Below are positions 5,473-7,600 of a stretch of DNA of 7,600 nucleotides, in pieces (within the stretch, counting starts at the first letter, position 1; each line of letters opens with the position of its first letter). Source of the DNA: Candidatus Bathyarchaeota archaeon (GTDB lineage: Archaea > Thermoproteota > Bathyarchaeia > TCS64). The stretch covers positions 1-7,600 of the forward strand of contig JAFGTA010000125.1 of the NCBI GenBank assembly GCA_016934355.1, given 5' to 3'. The position numbers and the translations under genes were made by a program. The notes under the pieces are model-generated. The model saw only the letters and a list, made by a program, of their open reading frames with translations, had not been told where the DNA came from and searched no databases.

Positions 5473-6102
5473 ATGACAACGGGTCTGCTGTTGAAGAAGC
5501 TCAGAATCGACGAAAAAGAGTTCATCATAGATGACGAACTACGACAATATTGCAGAACAATGGGACTCAATTACACGTCAGCAGTCAAGTACCTCACCTC
5601 CCACAGCCACCTAATCCGCATATTCCGCGGCATATTCTACGTGAAAACGTTGGAGGAGGAAGAGTTGGGAACGAAACGTTACACCATATACGAGCTTGTA
5701 GCCAAGGGGCTGGAGCTGAAGGGCGTAAAGAACTGGTACTTCGGCCTAAACACTGCACTGAAACTGAATAACATGACTCACGAGCATTACGCGGTTGACT
5801 ACGTTGTCAGCGACATACTGTTCAGAGCCAAGCCCATCGGAATAAACGGCTACAAGTTCAGATTCGTAAAGCTATCTCCTAAACTCGTCGTATTCGGCGT
5901 GAAGACAGACAGCATAAGATACTCTGACCCGGAGAAGACCATACTTGACTTCATCTACACGTGGCGGTACAACGGCGTCCCTAAAGAGAAAATCCTATTG
6001 AACCTCAAAGAATGGTCGGGCAAACTATCAAAGGACACTCTTCGCAGATACTCAGAGAACTACCCTAAAACCGTCCGAGGCGTCGTGGAGGAGATGGGAT
6101 GA
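5473..6102 (+). CDS. abiEi: AbiEi-family antitoxin / transcriptional repressor (type IV toxin-antitoxin)
   Basis: In characterised AbiE systems AbiEi neutralises the AbiEii toxin without stably binding it and represses its own operon. The 209-residue protein fits. An N-terminal winged-helix region (about 18-58) has LNYTSAVKYLTSH followed by the wing LIRIFRGIFYV. The C-terminal domain carries the family hallmark YSDPEKTILDF (150-160) and ends in a lysine/arginine-rich helical region. The ATG at 5473 is preceded by a TATA box and an inverted repeat that could be its operator. The stop overlaps the start of the toxin gene by four bases (ATGA), so the two are translationally coupled. Codons are rich in AAA, ATA and AAC, more A/T-rich than in aspS, consistent with horizontal acquisition. 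The frame shows no damage, unlike the toxin. A related but distinct antitoxin subfamily cannot be excluded. Confidence 0.85.
   Translation: MTTGLLLKKLRIDEKEFIIDDELRQYCRTMGLNYTSAVKYLTSHSHLIRIFRGIFYVKTLEEEELGTKRYTIYELVAKGLELKGVKNWYFGLNTALKLNNMTHEHYAVDYVVSDILFRAKPIGINGYKFRFVKLSPKLVVFGVKTDSIRYSDPEKTILDFIYTWRYNGVPKEKILLNLKEWSGKLSKDTLRRYSENYPKTVRGVVEEMG
6087..6093 (+). promoter_or_regulatory. ribosome binding site deciding the toxin start
   Basis: GGAGGAG lies inside the end of abiEi. It is five bases before the ATG at 6099 and eight bases before the next in-frame ATG at 6102. The longer spacing is the more usual one, so the toxin may really begin at 6102, one residue shorter. Confidence 0.55.
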
Positions 6103-6821
6103 TGCTACCTTTCGTAAACGAAGTCTCTAAAAAGACAGGCATCAAACGGATCGACCTGATAGAAAAAGACCTGCTGCTACACCAAATACTGGCTGACATT
6201 TCACGAAACAGGTTCCTCTCCGATAACCTGCTGTTCAAAGGAGGAACCTGTCTCATAAAAGGCTACATAGGATACTTCCGTTTCTCCGAGGACCTCGACT
6301 TTACATGGCGCAACCAGTCCTTCTATAAAGGAAAATCTAACAAAGAGACTCGGCGATACCTATCCTCATTAACACAGGATGTAGGAGGACTGCTCGAAGA
6401 GACATCAGAGAAACGTGGCTTCGATTTCAAATATACCAAGCAGGATCGAAACTACGTTGAGCTGGGCGGGAGCAATAAAATATGCACATTCAAGATATGG
6501 TACGATTCGGAGACGCTTGACCGAAGGAGCTTCATCAAAATACAGATCAACTTCGTAGAGAAAATCCTCTATCAACCTAAAACAATCGAACTGCGCAGCC
6601 TGTTGACAGAAGCGGATGCTAAAGCAAAACATGAGATAGAGCTACTGTTTCCCGAACACATCGATTATCTTCAAACCATACAACTCAAGGCTTATGACAT
6701 ACAGGAGGTACTCGCCGAGAAGATTCGCTCAATTCTCACCCGTGAAGGAATAAAGACACGTGATTATATGGACGCGTACCTTATAGGCAAAAACTTTGGT
6801 TTAGCTCCCGAAGATGTGTAA
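6099..6821 (+). CDS. abiEii: AbiEii-family nucleotidyltransferase toxin, cut short by an in-frame stop
   Basis: AbiEii toxins are DNA-polymerase-beta-like nucleotidyltransferases that stop growth; the related MenT toxins modify tRNA acceptor ends. The 240 residues hold all recognisable catalytic motifs: FKGGTCLIKGY (46-56), RFSEDLDFTW (61-70) with Asp65 and Asp67, EVLAEKIRSIL (203-213) with Lys208 and Arg210, and RDYMDAY (221-227) with Asp222 and Asp225. Reading then meets a TAA at 6819-6821, after PEDV. The same frame continues for 80 more codons with a matching helical C terminus, so the ancestral protein was about 321 residues, near the usual family length. A single base change would explain the stop. 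Loss of a C-terminal helical region probably impairs folding, though a 240-residue form keeping every motif might retain activity. Coupled to abiEi by a four-base overlap; A/T-rich like its partner. Confidence 0.85.
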   Translation: MMLPFVNEVSKKTGIKRIDLIEKDLLLHQILADISRNRFLSDNLLFKGGTCLIKGYIGYFRFSEDLDFTWRNQSFYKGKSNKETRRYLSSLTQDVGGLLEETSEKRGFDFKYTKQDRNYVELGGSNKICTFKIWYDSETLDRRSFIKIQINFVEKILYQPKTIELRSLLTEADAKAKHEIELLFPEHIDYLQTIQLKAYDIQEVLAEKIRSILTREGIKTRDYMDAYLIGKNFGLAPEDV

Positions 6822-7064
6822 AGGCAGAGCCTAGAAAAAACCCATTTCATTCTCAACATGTACGAGAAATATCGTAGAAACCTCAAGGATAAGGAAAACG
6901 CCCTTAACGAGCCGTTTGCCTGGGGGGAGGAACGTGGACTAATGCTTGAAGAAATAGATGACACAGAGTTCTATGAGTTTCTGGAAACGTTTAATCAATT
7001 CATTTCAAAGATGAGGGCAAACTTGCTTAACGACTCAAAAAAAACCAGCGAGAACGTGTCCTGA
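6822..7064 (+). pseudogene. abiEii: severed C-terminal part of the AbiEii toxin gene
   Basis: The 80 codons after the TAA stay open in the toxin frame until TGA at 7062-7064. They encode a charged, helical segment (RQSLEKTHFILNMYEKYRR, then EIDDTEFYEFLETFNQFI) with the look of the helical C-terminal domain of AbiEii proteins. An ATG at 6858 starts a 68-residue frame, but no ribosome binding site is evident before it. Absence of further stops or frameshifts implies that the interruption is recent, or that it is a sequencing or assembly error. Confidence 0.75.
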
Positions 7065-7080
7065 AACATGTTACAGGAAT

Positions 7081-7094
7081 AATTTCTAGAAATT
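7081..7094. repeat. 14-base perfect palindrome between convergent genes
   Basis: AATTTCTAGAAATT reads the same on both strands. It lies between the ends of the toxin gene and the archaeosortase-like gene, with GTTTTT (7113-7118) after it on the plus strand. It could be part of a bidirectional terminator or a protein-binding site; nothing decides between them. A similar AATTTCTAAAATTT stands just before the ten-T tract after pth2. Confidence 0.4.
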
Positions 7095-7116
7095 TACGTT
7101 CTACCGTCTAATGTTT

Positions 7117-7600
7117 TTATCCAATCTTCTTATGGTTTAACCAGCCTCTTAGGTTGCTCACCACTGCGTATGGAAGCTCGGAGAGGAAATCCCCCAGCTC
7201 CGGCAGGATATACGCGTTGATTATGGTGATCACGGCTGCGATCCCTATCACGCCGTAGGCGAAGCTCACAGGGTAGTGGTAGGTCTCCACCGTCGGGTTC
7301 GTGAAGAACCAGCTGAACGGGGGGACATCGTAGCCCGTAAGGTAGACCGTGAGCATGACGCGGCTCACGTTCAACACGAAAATCAGGGCAGCCCCCACCG
7401 CGGCGCCCACCGCCTTCCGCGTCCATTCACCATACTTCAGCGGCACGATGAGCCCGAGGATAACGCCTATGACATGGATGGCGCTGCACTCCCTGATGAT
7501 GTAGACGTGGACAGGTCTCGCGCCGCCCAGCAGGTCGAGGAAGACGAGCCCACCCTGCACGCCCCAGGACGAGTCGAGCCCGAGGAGTCTCAGCGCCGAC
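7117..7600 (-). CDS. archaeosortase/exosortase-family membrane protease-transpeptidase (partial, continues past the right edge)
   Basis: Archaeosortases are multi-pass membrane enzymes that recognise a C-terminal tripartite sorting signal on exported proteins, cut it, and attach the protein to the membrane. The family triad is present on this minus-strand piece: Cys in IIRECSAIH (codon 7486-7488), Arg in VLNVSRVML (codon 7360-7362) and His in ETYHYPVSF (codon 7276-7278). Several hydrophobic segments surround them (for example VIGVILGLIVPL, AVGAALIFVL, VIGIAAVITIINAYIL), and a basic tail NHKKIG ends the protein. The frame is open to the edge of the window; a GTG at 7560 is possible, but family members have more membrane segments before the Cys motif, so the true start is probably outside. 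160 codons plus the stop are visible. The target signal (such as PGF-CTERM) cannot be told from this piece, and no substrate is seen in the window. Convergent with the AbiE module. Confidence 0.85.
   Translation of the reverse strand, partial: SALRLLGLDSSWGVQGGLVFLDLLGGARPVHVYIIRECSAIHVIGVILGLIVPLKYGEWTRKAVGAAVGAALIFVLNVSRVMLTVYLTGYDVPPFSWFFTNPTVETYHYPVSFAYGVIGIAAVITIINAYILPELGDFLSELPYAVVSNLRGWLNHKKIG

Noticed and set aside
6819..6821. Recoding of the TAA (stop read-through) to make full-length AbiEii
   Set aside because: Known archaeal recoding uses TAG (pyrrolysine) or TGA (selenocysteine), not TAA, and no recoding structure is apparent. A nonsense mutation or sequence error is simpler.

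Overview
The window looks like archaeal chromosome, most likely from a TACK-group lineage; Bathyarchaeia would fit, but that is a guess. Evidence for an archaeon: an archaeal-type AspRS, a Pth2-type peptidyl-tRNA hydrolase, a zinc-finger/KH NusA-like protein, an archaeosortase-like membrane protein, TATA-box promoters that sit about 26-28 bases from the start codon (leaderless genes), and oligo-T terminators.

Positions 1-2472 are an information-processing block on the plus strand: the tail of an unrecognised gene, a NusA-like zinc/KH protein, then aspS and pth2, which touch each other and are probably co-transcribed from a TATA box at about 718. A G+T-rich stretch with one hairpin and several oligo-T tracts (2519-2690) follows and separates this block from the rest.

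Positions 2700-5470 hold unlinked accessory genes. A DUF1801 (YdhG-like) gene on the plus strand runs convergently into a minus-strand sulfatase-fold enzyme that has Thr where sulfatases carry the formylglycine precursor. Further along the minus strand are a C-terminal scrap of a metallo-beta-lactamase-fold gene and, directly before it in the same frame, a small membrane-anchored protein of unknown function.

Positions 5429-7064 are a type IV (AbiE) toxin-antitoxin module, visibly more A/T-rich than aspS and the sulfatase gene and therefore probably acquired. It has its own TATA box, an imperfect inverted repeat that suits autoregulation, an AbiEi-like antitoxin, and an AbiEii nucleotidyltransferase toxin. 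The toxin is cut by a single in-frame TAA; the remaining 80 codons continue intact in the same frame. A minus-strand archaeosortase/exosortase-family gene closes the window and runs off its right edge.

I see no convincing undescribed multi-gene system. The points most worth a second look are the stop in the toxin gene, the operator-like repeat before it, the Thr-type sulfatase-like enzyme, and the in-frame metallo-beta-lactamase remnant. No tRNA, rRNA, CRISPR array or complete insertion sequence was seen.
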